A DNA stretch of 64,000 nucleotides from positions 744,001-808,000 of the forward strand of contig NZ_CABPSA010000001.1 in the NCBI RefSeq assembly GCF_902459615.1. Direction: 5' to 3'. Both the position numbers and the translations under genes were made by a program. The stretch is from Pandoraea commovens. GTDB lineage: Bacteria > Pseudomonadota > Gammaproteobacteria > Burkholderiales > Burkholderiaceae. This document shows positions 43,168 to 50,867 of the stretch, piece after piece. Position 1 is the first letter of the stretch; every line of letters begins with the position of its first letter. The notes beneath the pieces are model-generated. The model had not been told where the DNA came from and ran no database searches. It saw only the letters and a program-made list of their open reading frames with translations.

Positions 43168-43809
43168 TCAAGCGATAGCCACTGACAGCGCAAACTGGCG
43201 AACGGTTTGCGGGATGCCGGAATGGCCGCCGACAATACCGTTTGTGCCGCTCTCGATGGACGCCGCGACACTGCCTGCCTTTCTGGATCGCGGACGACAG
43301 ACAAGCCGAATATCAGGAACGAGTTCGCCAGGAATCTGGATCTCGTTCGCAAGCACGATCCGCATGCCAGCCAGTACACCAGCGGCATCGGACTCTTCTG
43401 CTCGCGCACCTACCATCAGTGCTTCGATTGCGGCAATTTCCGCACGCGCCGAGGCGAACGGAGCCGTACCGGATCGGCCGATGTAGTCGCAGAAACTATC
43501 GCGCAGCGAAGTTACCGACGCGGCATACCGGCGCGTGTTGAGTATCCGGGCCATGACGCCATTTCGGGCGAAGACGTCGAGCACCGCCTCGCCCACAAAG
43601 GGGCGATGGTCGGTGAGCAGTTGTTCGAGCGTCCTGCGACGGAGATCGGGAATGGCGCGTTCTGCGACGCGTGCGACCGAGGTGCGATACCGCGCGCGCA
43701 GTGCGACGTCGCGTCTGGCGAGGCCCTCAAGTTCTTTGCGGGACTTGTCCATTGCAGCGGCAAGGCGCTCGATGGCCTCGCGCATATCTTGGCTTCCGGG
43801 GTGCTCCAT
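43168..43809 (-). CDS. hypothetical protein
   Basis: 213 residues, mainly helical with many Arg and Ala (EAIERLAAAMDKSRKELEGL, then RYRTSVARVAERAIPDLRRR). No signal or membrane segment. I do not recognise a family. Start ATG 43809 is supported by GGAGCAGCA just upstream; a GTG at 43824 is an alternative. The real coding strand is minus: the opposite strand is open too, but has no ribosome site. Neighbours (azurin, guanidine exporter) give no clear functional hint. Confidence 0.6.
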   Translation of the reverse strand: MEHPGSQDMREAIERLAAAMDKSRKELEGLARRDVALRARYRTSVARVAERAIPDLRRRTLEQLLTDHRPFVGEAVLDVFARNGVMARILNTRRYAASVTSLRDSFCDYIGRSGTAPFASARAEIAAIEALMVGARAEESDAAGVLAGMRIVLANEIQIPGELVPDIRLVCRPRSRKAGSVAASIESGTNGIVGGHSGIPQTVRQFALSVAIA

Positions 43810-43913
43810 TGCTGCTCCGACCACTCAGGGCACACAGGCGACATGCCAATGACGATCCTGATCATCTGTCGTCCGCGATCCTACCTGTCAATCTCGGATA
43901 AACCGTGGAGACA

Positions 43914-43942
43914 TTGCGCAGAATCGGTTGAACTCGTATAGT
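43914..43942 (+). promoter_or_regulatory. sigma-70 promoter of the guanidine exporter
   Basis: -35 TTGCGC (43914-43919), 17-bp spacer, -10 TATAGT (43937-43942). The expected transcript start, near 43949, coincides with the first base of the riboswitch. Confidence 0.7.
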
Positions 43943-43949
43943 GACGGCC

Positions 43950-43994
43950 GTGAGGACGACCTCACCTGTGACGAGACATTCCGGGACGGCCCGG
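43950..43994 (+). promoter_or_regulatory. guanidine-II (mini-ykkC) riboswitch
   Basis: Two short hairpins with the hallmark ACGR loops: P1 GTGAGG-ACGA-CCTCAC (43950-43965) and P2 CCGGG-ACGG-CCCGG (43981-43994), joined by a 15-base linker. The SMR exporter start codon is 19 bases after P2, and its ribosome site (GGAGAG) lies in that span. Guanidine binding joins the loops and frees the ribosome site, turning on export. Confidence 0.93.
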
Positions 43995-44013
43995 CTCTTT
44001 TTTGGAGAGCCGT

Positions 44014-44328
44014 ATGGCTTGGATCTATCTCACGCTCGCAGGTGTTCTGGAAGTCCTTTGGGCTTACACGATGAAGCAGTCTGCTGGCTTCACGAAGCTC
44101 ATCCCCTCTGTAGTCACGCTCGTGACGATGGCCGCTAGCTTTGGTTTGCTATCGGTTTCCATGAAATCCCTTCCGCTGGGCACGGCTTACACGATCTGGA
44201 CTGGCATTGGTGCCGTTGGCGCATTTGTCGTCGGCATTTTCGCGCTTGGCGAAATCGTCAGCACTGCCCGCATCGCCGCCGCAACGTTGATCGTCAGCGG
44301 CCTGATCCTCATGAAACTCTCGTCGTAA
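44014..44328 (+). CDS. gdx: guanidinium exporter, SMR family (Gdx/SugE)
   Basis: 104-residue small multidrug resistance protein with four membrane segments (MAWIYLTLAGVLEVLWAYTM, then the AAASFGLLSVSMKSLPLGTAYTIW core and two more). The essential Glu is in GVLEVLWAY, and the Gdx-type W-A-x-x-M-K-x-S follows. The upstream guanidine-II riboswitch makes guanidinium, not bulky quaternary ammonium, the expected substrate. Start ATG 44014 follows GGAGAG at seven bases. Formerly called sugE. Confidence 0.95.
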   Translation: MAWIYLTLAGVLEVLWAYTMKQSAGFTKLIPSVVTLVTMAASFGLLSVSMKSLPLGTAYTIWTGIGAVGAFVVGIFALGEIVSTARIAAATLIVSGLILMKLSS

Positions 44329-44502
44329 CCGACAACCTCGTTTTAGGTCATTCGAACCGGCGAGGCGCTTGTGCGTCTCGTGTCGGTGTTGCTTATGACG
44401 TGGTTTGGGATTCGCTTCGATGCACCGGTGGGCTTGTGCGAAGGTATGCGTTCGCACATTTGCGTTGCCACCGACGCGCGCTTCTTTTGATTGGATCGAT
44501 TG

Positions 44503-44862
44503 ATGGACGTCTCAGAATACTACCCGGCACTTCTCTTTCTCATCGTGGCATTGCTGATGGGGGTGGGCTTACTCTTCGTAGCCAAACCCATCCGGCCAAG
44601 CAGGCCGGACGACGCAAAGAACTCCCCTTACGAATGCGGATTCAACGCCTTCGGCGACGCGCGCAAGAAGTTCGATGTCCGCTTTTATCGCGTCGCAATC
44701 TTCTTCATCATCTTCGACATCGAACTGGCCTTCACCATCCCCTGGGCGGTCTCACTGCGAGAAGCAGGCATGGTGAGTCTGATGGCGATGATTGCGTTTC
44801 TCGGTGTGTTGGTCCTTGGCTTCGCTTATGAGTGGAAGAAGAAGGCGTTCGAGTGGGAGTGA
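44503..44862 (+). CDS. NADH-quinone oxidoreductase subunit A-like protein, orphan
   Basis: 119-residue NuoA/NdhC-family protein with three membrane segments. Signature regions: KNSPYECGFNAFGDARKKFD and VRFYRVAIFFIIFDIELAFT then IPWAVSLREAG. Normally nuoA begins a 14-gene complex I operon; here no nuoB or other subunit follows, only 730 bases without a clear gene. It differs in several positions from the operon-type betaproteobacterial NuoA (for instance the K-P-I-R-P-S-R-P-D-D loop). It may be a spare copy or a diverged subunit. Ribosome site is weak (TGGATCGATTG). Confidence 0.85.
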   Translation: MDVSEYYPALLFLIVALLMGVGLLFVAKPIRPSRPDDAKNSPYECGFNAFGDARKKFDVRFYRVAIFFIIFDIELAFTIPWAVSLREAGMVSLMAMIAFLGVLVLGFAYEWKKKAFEWE

Positions 44863-44892
44863 TTGCCACTCACGGACGCCCATGCATAACGC

Positions 44893-44961
44893 AAAAAATG
44901 CCCCGACGGCGAGATCGTCGGGGCCAAAACTACAACATGGACGGGAAGGGGCGACCATGCA
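44893..44961 (-). ncRNA. putative small RNA unit 1 (terminator plus shared 5' motif)
   Basis: On the minus strand: TACACT (44968-44973), then GCATGG (44955-44960), a C-rich stretch, and a perfect 9-bp terminator GCCCCGACG/CGTCGGGGC (44900-44924) with six T. No ORF of note. The same order recurs in unit 2. Transcript start is estimated at ~44961. Confidence 0.45.
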
Positions 44962-45174
44962 AAAGCGAGTGTAATGAGCGATGTCGGTCCCGATTCACAT
45001 CCGTAATTTGAGGACGCGGCGTTGGCAACGACGTCATGAAATCGAATCGCGTTGATAGCACCACCACGCGCGGGTTTGACGGGTTTGGACGATCAAGAAC
45101 GTGTGTCACCTCGTCAAAGAAATCTAAGAAGAAGACCAACGGTGAGCGACAAATCGCGTACGCCGCTTGGACAT
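44962..45174. other. 213-bp sparse region between the two sRNA-like units
   Basis: No convincing gene. It includes a short direct repeat GGGTTTGAC/GGGTTTGGAC and the putative promoter of unit 1. Confidence 0.5.
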
Positions 45175-45250
45175 AAAAAAGCCCCGGCATTCGTCAATGC
45201 CGGGGCAAGCACTTCCTCTCACGACACACACGACAGGGGACTGCCATGCA
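45175..45250 (-). ncRNA. putative small RNA unit 2 (terminator plus shared 5' motif)
   Basis: On the minus strand: TAGACT (45258-45263), GCATGG (45244-45249), then CCCCTGTCGTG..., and a perfect 11-bp terminator GCCCCGGCATT/AATGCCGGGGC (45181-45206) with six T. It encodes at most a 10-codon frame (MHGSPLSCVS). Layout matches unit 1. Confidence 0.5.
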
Positions 45251-45263
45251 TGAACTGAGTCTA

Positions 45264-45597
45264 GGGTGCGAACGATCGGATGGGTTGCGTAGCGAGAAAG
45301 CGACTGGCGCGAACGTCTGGCCTGAGCGTTGCCGGTCCGCCTAAAACAACCGCCAATAGTGACCTGCGCCACCGCGACGAGGATGCACTTCGTCGAGTGC
45401 AGAAATTGGAAACTAGGACAAAGACTACGAACCATCTGCACGCATACGCGCAGACTACCTAGTTAGCATGCCCCGAATCGACGCGTACGTATGGAGGTCA
45501 TCCTGGGAGCATATGGGGCTGGGAAGTGCCTCTTGGTCTCAATCCGTCGCCAGCGCCGCCGTCTGCGGGGGCACTGGCGGGCATGAAGCCTATTGCG
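45264..45597. other. 334-bp intergenic region
   Basis: Upstream of unit 2 and downstream of the small lipoprotein gene. Short frames on both strands lack ribosome sites; I see no gene, repeat or strong hairpin. Confidence 0.5.
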
Positions 45598-45747
45598 TTA
45601 ACAATTCCCTTTTTTCGCTTGTCCGGGCGGGCAGAAACCATTGCCCGGGCCACCACGACCACCATGCGGTCCGTCGTCGGGAACGTACACGGCACAGCTT
45701 GCAAGCAAGACGGTGGTCGCGAGAAGCAGGAAAGTGAGTTTGCGCAT
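45598..45747 (-). CDS. 49-residue small lipoprotein
   Basis: Tiny ORF beginning MRKLTFLLLATTVLLASCAV: a lipoprotein signal with lipobox LLASC (Cys18). The mature part is Gly-rich (DDGPHGGRGGPGNG) and ends FCPPGQAKKGNC with two more Cys. The consensus GGAGG eight bases before the ATG makes translation very likely. Short lipoproteins with the FCPPGQAKKGNC-type end occur in Burkholderiaceae as far as I recall. Outer-membrane location is probable since no Asp follows the lipid Cys. Function unknown. Confidence 0.75.
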   Translation of the reverse strand: MRKLTFLLLATTVLLASCAVYVPDDGPHGGRGGPGNGFCPPGQAKKGNC

Positions 45748-46159
45748 TTGTGAAGTCCTCCGCGTAATGATTGAATTGAATGACCTCTTCGCGTCATCTG
45801 AAGCGCATTTTACCGCTCCGTCCGAATGCGATCTCTAGGGAGTTCCAGTGAAGAACTTCTGTCGTCAAGACCGTGACGGTTGATGCGATGACGCATCAAG
45901 TCGTGCCAAATGCGTCAACGCGAGACATGCTCGGCGCGAGGCGTTCGCACTGCAACTTCTCACCCCATTCGTGGGCGAATCGTCGGGTAAGAAATCGAGG
46001 GGGTCGGCTGCAATTTTGGAGGTGACGAGGTGAGATTTTGGACGTCCCTCGAACAATCGGAATTCACGCAAAGAACCTCGCCAAGCCTTACAGGCAGGTC
46101 GTTTGCAAGATATTGCGGGAAGAAGTGAGACCTACGAAACCGATGCCAAAACGGGGAGT
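45748..46159. other. 412-bp intergenic region between small lipoprotein and tRNA-Leu
   Basis: It holds the leader of the lipoprotein gene, with TAAAAT as a possible -10 near 45812, and the 3' flank of tRNA-Leu. No other gene is supported, and no clear tRNA terminator was found. Confidence 0.5.
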
Positions 46160-46246
46160 TGGTGCGAGGAAGGGGACTCGAACCCCTACACCCTTTCGGG
46201 CGTCAGGACCTAAACCTGGTGCGTCTACCAATTTCGCCATCCTCGC
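46160..46246 (-). tRNA. tRNA-Leu (anticodon UAG)
   Basis: 87 nt including encoded CCA. Minus-strand sequence starts GCGAGGATGGCGAAATTGGT and pairs with TCCTCGC before the discriminator A and CCA. The anticodon loop TTTAGGT gives UAG, the long variable arm is CGCCCGAAAGGGTG-like, and the T loop is GTTCGAGTC. This reads CUA and related Leu codons. Confidence 0.96.
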
Positions 46247-46324
46247 AGCCCGTGGGCGTCGTTACCTTTTAGGTGCGACATCCCGGCATCGGGTCGACGA
46301 CATGCATGCGTCCTGTCGGACATG

Positions 46325-46344
46325 AAAAAGGGCGACTTGTCGCC
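46325..46344 (-). terminator. terminator-like hairpin in the tRNA-Leu leader
   Basis: On the minus strand GGCGACAAGTCGCC followed by CTTTTTC. It sits between the promoter at 46375-46403 and the tRNA at 46246, so it would shorten most transcripts unless read through. Confidence 0.45.
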
Positions 46345-46374
46345 GCCCCGCTGCATGCGTCAAAGCAGGCGCGT

Positions 46375-46403
46375 ATTCTACACGAACCGATTTCGACCGG
46401 CAA
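46375..46403 (-). promoter_or_regulatory. sigma-70 promoter for tRNA-Leu leader
   Basis: Minus strand: -35 TTGCCG (46398-46403), 17-bp spacer, -10 TAGAAT (46375-46380). Strong match to consensus, about 130 bases upstream of the mature tRNA. Confidence 0.7.
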
Positions 46404-46556
46404 TCTCCGCTCGCCCCCGCACCGTCCCACGCGTCCGGTCGGCTCGCAATGCTAGAATTCGCACCAATTCATGGCTTCTGCCCGCGTGCGCGCTTACGCA
46501 CCTAAACGCCCGCGCACCGATTTCCGGGCACCTGACCAAACCGATACCCCATTCGC

Positions 46557-47432
46557 ATGCAACCCCACGAGACCGCCGACGACGCCTCCGGCTCCCCCGC
46601 CAACATCACCCAGGCCAACGCGTACTGCCGCCAAAAAGCAGGCCCGCCCGGATCCGCGCTCTATTACGCCCTGCTCCAACTGCCACCATCCAAGCGCGAC
46701 GCCGCTTATGCCGTCCACGCCTTTTGTCAGGAAATCGCCGATATTCACTCGGCCGTCCATGACCCCGGCGTCGCACACGCCAAGCTCGACTGGTGGCGTC
46801 AGGAGCTGGCCCGCCTCTTTGCTGGCAACCCCGCCCATCCGGTCACTCGAGCACTCCTTGCCGTCGTGCAAAGCAGCAAGCTCTCGCGCGACACTTTCGA
46901 AGCCGTCCTGCACGGTGCCGAGATGGATCTCTCGCAGATGCGCTACCTCGACTTCGCCGGTCTCACGCACTATTGCGATGCCGCCGGCGGCGCCCCCGCA
47001 GAACTCACGTCCCAAGTCTACGGTTTCGACGACCCGCAAACGCCCGCCCTCGCGCGCGCCCTCGGCCATGCCATCACGCTCGGACGACGTGTCACCGACG
47101 CCGGTGTCGACGCGCGCTCCGGTTACGTCTATTTCCCCATCGACGAACTTCAGCGCTTCGGCGTCACTGCCGCCGACATTCAGAACGGCAAGTACTCGCC
47201 CGCTTTTGTCGAGCTAATGAAGTTCCAGCACGCACGCGCACGTCAGGCCATCACCGACGCCGCCGTCGCGATCCCTAAACAGGATCGTCGCAAGCAACGC
47301 CCGCTGCTCGCCCTCGCCGCGCTGCAGTTGGCATTGATGGACGAAGTCGCCGCGAGCGACTATCAAGTGCTCCATCAGCGGATCGACCTCACGCCGCTGC
47401 GCAAATTTTGGCGGGCCTGGCGAGCTCGCTGA
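46557..47432 (+). CDS. squalene/phytoene synthase family protein (HpnD-like)
   Basis: 291 residues of the trans-isoprenyl head-to-head synthase fold (YYALLQLPPSKRDAAYAVHA; KLDWWRQELARLF; GYVYFPIDELQRFGV). HpnD makes presqualene diphosphate for hopanoids. The first Asp-rich motif, normally DDxxD-like (REVDDVVDE), reads QEIADIHSA here, while the second keeps DAGVD before ARSGYVYFP. So metal binding at motif one is doubtful, and the enzyme may have another role. No hpnC or hpnE nearby. The ATG at 46557 lacks a clear ribosome site. Confidence 0.78.
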   Translation: MQPHETADDASGSPANITQANAYCRQKAGPPGSALYYALLQLPPSKRDAAYAVHAFCQEIADIHSAVHDPGVAHAKLDWWRQELARLFAGNPAHPVTRALLAVVQSSKLSRDTFEAVLHGAEMDLSQMRYLDFAGLTHYCDAAGGAPAELTSQVYGFDDPQTPALARALGHAITLGRRVTDAGVDARSGYVYFPIDELQRFGVTAADIQNGKYSPAFVELMKFQHARARQAITDAAVAIPKQDRRKQRPLLALAALQLALMDEVAASDYQVLHQRIDLTPLRKFWRAWRAR

Positions 47433-47573
47433 AGACACGAGGGTTTACGCATCCCTACACCGCTACGCTCTCGGCACTCCACCTCAGCACAGGCAACGGC
47501 TTGAACACAACGCACCAGACCGACCGCGAACTCAAGCCCGCAAACCACGCTGCCGCAGCGTCTTCACCACCTC

Positions 47574-48800
47574 TCAAACCCGCATCACATCCAACGGCTT
47601 GAACGCGCCGCCCAGCACGGGCTGTGGGTTCAGGCCCCACCAACGCTGCAGCACCGTCGCGTAGACGTCGCGGAAATCGACGGCAAACGGCAAGTTGCCG
47701 TTGCCATCCAGCCGATCCAGTCTCGGCGCTTCGCCATACAGGCCGCCACGCACTCGCCCACCCGCGATGAAGTGCGGCGCGACCGTGCCGTGATCCGTCC
47801 CCCCACTCTGATTCTCTCGCGGACGCCGTCCGAACTCGGCATACGTCACGATCATCGTCGACTGCCATCGGTTCAGCTCGGTCAGCCCCGCCCGCAACGC
47901 CATCATCCCCTGCGACAATTGACGCAACAGGTTCGCCTGCTGCCCCATCTGGTTCTGATGCGTATCGAATCCATTGAGCGTGAGACGCAACACCGCCACG
48001 CCACGCCCCGGCTGCGGCACACCGGCCGGTGAATCCGCCGCGGCGACCACCTGCAACGCCGTCTTCACCACATTGCCAAAAGCCCCCTGCGGCATCGGCG
48101 TGCGCAAAACATACTGCCCCTGGCGCGGACGCAAACCGTCCGCGGCCTTCACAATGTCGTTCTCCACCCGCAGCACGTGTGCCAACGCCGGATTGCTCAC
48201 CTGCGCAACATTCGTAGACGCCAGACTCGCATCGCGTAAAAACTGCGCCGGATTCGTCAGCGTCACCGCCCGCGCACCACCGCTCAACGGCCCCAACTCC
48301 GCACTGCCGACGATCACACCATCGGCGTCGAAACCCGACGGCACCGCCTGCTCTGCGAACGCCCGCGATAACCATCCATCACGCAAATACTCATCCGAGC
48401 GAGATGCCGTATTCCAGATCTCAATCGACCGGAAGTGCGACAGATTCGGCTGCGGATACCCCACCCCCTGCACGATCGCCAACTCGTTCGCCTGCCACAT
48501 CGGCAACAAAGCGCGCATCTCCGGATGCAACCCGCTGCGCTCGTCCAACTGCACGACCTGCTCACGCTTGACGCCAATCGTGGGACGCAAGCTCGCATAC
48601 ATGGCGTCCGAATAAGGGATGACCGTGTTCAAGCCGTCGTTGCCGCCCTTAAGCTCGATCAGGATCAGCAAATTGCCATAGTTGCCGCCACCGCCCGGCA
48701 ATATCCCGGACAGATCGCGCGCAGCGGCCAACACCGGCATCGGCGTCAGCCAAGCCGCCCCGAGACCACCCGCGAACGTCAGAAAATCACGTCGACGCAT
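47574..48800 (-). CDS. DUF1501 family exported protein
   Basis: 408 residues with a twin-arginine-type signal (MRRRDFLTFAGGLGAAWL...PVLAAARD), so probable Tat export of a folded protein. The DUF1501 body is recognised by LILIELKGGNDGLNTVIPYS and GGTDHGTVAPHFIAGGRVRG, an alkaline-phosphatase-like fold (sulfatase clan). Activity unknown. In many bacteria it is paired with DUF1800, as here: the DUF1800 gene is upstream on the same strand, 187 bases away. The intervening DNA (48801-48987) has no gene. Confidence 0.92.
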   Translation of the reverse strand: MRRRDFLTFAGGLGAAWLTPMPVLAAARDLSGILPGGGGNYGNLLILIELKGGNDGLNTVIPYSDAMYASLRPTIGVKREQVVQLDERSGLHPEMRALLPMWQANELAIVQGVGYPQPNLSHFRSIEIWNTASRSDEYLRDGWLSRAFAEQAVPSGFDADGVIVGSAELGPLSGGARAVTLTNPAQFLRDASLASTNVAQVSNPALAHVLRVENDIVKAADGLRPRQGQYVLRTPMPQGAFGNVVKTALQVVAAADSPAGVPQPGRGVAVLRLTLNGFDTHQNQMGQQANLLRQLSQGMMALRAGLTELNRWQSTMIVTYAEFGRRPRENQSGGTDHGTVAPHFIAGGRVRGGLYGEAPRLDRLDGNGNLPFAVDFRDVYATVLQRWWGLNPQPVLGGAFKPLDVMRV

Positions 48801-48987
48801 CTCACACCTCTCATGACCCGCCCTGACTCACCACCCGAGCGCAAGTCGCAAACATACCTGTCACCCAACTCGCCATCGTCCTGCGTCCCAAGCGCCTGAA
48901 TCGTCACAGTCGCCCGAACTGCCCCGAACGTCCCTGTCGTCACATCCATCCCCATCGCCGCAGTTTTCGCGATCGCCATCGTTTCGA

Positions 48988-50667
48988 TCACTTCAACTGA
49001 TACGCAGGGTCCATCAATAGCGCTTGCAGAAACGCCGCACTGTTGACGCCAGGCGTTTGCAGCGCCGCCGGCGCAAGCGGCAACACAGCACGCTGCAAGG
49101 ACTCGCGCTCGCCCACGTCCGGCACATCCACCGGCCCGAGCGTATAGGGTTGCAGCCATCGAGACAGATCGAAGCGCACGCCCGCCACCGTTCGCGGCAT
49201 CGGCTGCGCGGGACGTAACGCCGCGCGCTGCACGCCGGGACGCGCCGACATGGACGGTACAGTCATCGACGGCCCACCCGCATTGGCGTTCTCCGTCGCG
49301 CGGAACATGCGCTCGACGAACTGCTTGCGCGCAAGCAACGTGGTGCTGTCGATCCACGCGTCGCCGCCCGGCCAGCCCTTCACGTTCGGTGGCCGGAACA
49401 AGTCCTGCCCCAGCACACGCATCTGCTGCGCGAGCATCTCCGGATCGTCGTAGCCGATGTCGAATTGCCTCACCGCATCCGTCACGAACTCGGATGGCGA
49501 CTTCACCAGCGCACCGCGCGTACGCGAATCCCAAAACGCTGGCGTGAGCAGCAAGGCGCGCAACGCGACACGAATGTCGTAGCCGCTCTGCCGGAACGTC
49601 GCGGCAATCCGGTCAACCTGCACCGGGTCGGGCGTCGGCGACACGAATTCGCGCCAAAGCTTGCCGGTGACGAACACCGCCGTCTCCGGACGCGCCAGCA
49701 GCACGTCGAGCATCTGATCGCCGTCGAAGTCGCCCGTCTGGTTCAGCACGGTCTTCACGCCCGTATCGTGGAAATTGGGACGCCAGACGTAGGTCATCGT
49801 CGGCCTGTCGATGCTCCACCCGGTGTAGGCACGCGCCGCCTCGCGCACATCCTGCTCGGTGTAATGCCCTTCGCCCAGCGTGAACAGCTCCATCACCTCG
49901 CGCGCGAAGTTCTCGTTGGGACGCCCCTTGCGGCTGTTCGCGCCATCCAGATAGATGAGCATCGCGGGGTCCTTCGACACCTCGTGCAGCATCACGCCGA
50001 AGTTGCCCAGCGCGTTCGCGCGCAGCAGCACGTTCTGGCGATAGAGCACGGCCGGCTCACGCACTTTGTCGTCGCTCGAGACGAAGTGGTTATGCCAGAA
50101 CATCGTCATACGTTCGGTTAGCGGCGACGGCGTGGTCGCCATTTCCTGTGCCCACCACGCCTTGAGCGACGCCGACATGCGATTGCGGCGCTCATTGAGC
50201 TCACGACGCTGCGCATCCGTCATGCCCTTGACCGGCACACTGGCCAACGGCGGCTCCGAGACCCACGCCGGGGGCGGCGTCACCGCCGTCCGCCTTGTCT
50301 GCGCCAACAACCGGTCTACGGCCTGCGCACGGGTCAGGCCGACGAAAGGAGCCAGCTCGCGGGCGTCCGGCGCGTAGCCGGTGCGCGTGAGCAGGTAGCG
50401 CGCGTCGTCGGCCGTCAGTTCGCGGCGGGATGCATCGACGGCGGGCGTCGCCAACGTCGATGTCTTGGTACGCGTCGACTGAGCAGTGTGTTGCGCATCC
50501 GCGTGACGCGAACCGGATGCATCGGCGAGCGGCGACGCAAGGCAAACCGCCGCTGCCGCCCCTGAGAGAACCGTCGCACGTACGGAAAGGAATTTCGCCC
50601 TAGCCAATAGTGGCAACGAGGACGCGACCGAAAGCGCCGATGCCCCGGCCGTCCCGGGCGACACCAT
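48988..50667 (-). CDS. DUF1800 family exported protein
   Basis: 559 residues. N-terminal hydrophobic segment (AKFLSVRATVLSGAAAAVCL, cleaved near ADA), then the DUF1800 body: ARYLLTRTGYAPDARELAPF; RMTMFWHNHFVSSDDKVREP; NENFAREVMELFTLGEGHYT; GWPGGDAWIDSTTLLARKQF. Function unknown; coupled with DUF1501. The frame is open up to an ATG at 50757, but a perfect terminator for minus-strand transcripts lies at 50709-50737, inside that extension. I therefore place the start at ATG 50667, though no good ribosome site is visible there. Confidence 0.85.
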   Translation of the reverse strand: MVSPGTAGASALSVASSLPLLARAKFLSVRATVLSGAAAAVCLASPLADASGSRHADAQHTAQSTRTKTSTLATPAVDASRRELTADDARYLLTRTGYAPDARELAPFVGLTRAQAVDRLLAQTRRTAVTPPPAWVSEPPLASVPVKGMTDAQRRELNERRNRMSASLKAWWAQEMATTPSPLTERMTMFWHNHFVSSDDKVREPAVLYRQNVLLRANALGNFGVMLHEVSKDPAMLIYLDGANSRKGRPNENFAREVMELFTLGEGHYTEQDVREAARAYTGWSIDRPTMTYVWRPNFHDTGVKTVLNQTGDFDGDQMLDVLLARPETAVFVTGKLWREFVSPTPDPVQVDRIAATFRQSGYDIRVALRALLLTPAFWDSRTRGALVKSPSEFVTDAVRQFDIGYDDPEMLAQQMRVLGQDLFRPPNVKGWPGGDAWIDSTTLLARKQFVERMFRATENANAGGPSMTVPSMSARPGVQRAALRPAQPMPRTVAGVRFDLSRWLQPYTLGPVDVPDVGERESLQRAVLPLAPAALQTPGVNSAAFLQALLMDPAYQLK

Positions 50668-50708
50668 CGAAATAGGTAATCCATCGCAGGACTCGGTATT
50701 TCGGACGC

Positions 50709-50737
50709 AAAAAAAGCCAGCGTCGGCAGAGGCTGGC
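50709..50737 (-). terminator. rho-independent terminator upstream of DUF1800 gene
   Basis: Minus strand: GCCAGC / GCTGGC stem with a 10-base loop, then seven T. It most likely ends the small gene at 50868-51194. Confidence 0.8.
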
Positions 50738-50867
50738 GGGGGTCGGTTTTGCTTCATGTCACGCTCTCGTCAAAGTGGCGTCACTGGCGTTTTCGGAAGA
50801 AGCGTTTCGCGGCGTTTCCCCATCTGGCCCGAACGGATCTCGGACAAGGGGAACGGCGAGCGTCGTG

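Noticed and set aside
43082-43409. Minus-strand frame starting near the unknown gene's end
   Set aside because: Overlaps the gene at 43168 in another frame, with no ribosome site or domain.
43207-43941. 244-codon open frame on the plus strand opposite the unknown gene
   Set aside because: It runs into the promoter of the guanidine exporter, while the minus frame has GGAGCAGCA before its ATG. The minus strand is preferred.
45124-45441. 105-codon minus-strand frame across sRNA-like unit 2
   Set aside because: It crosses a perfect terminator, starts without a ribosome site and has no recognisable content.
48779-49534. 251-codon minus-strand frame between DUF1501 and DUF1800
   Set aside because: Overlaps the DUF1800 C-terminal half in another frame, which has clear family motifs.
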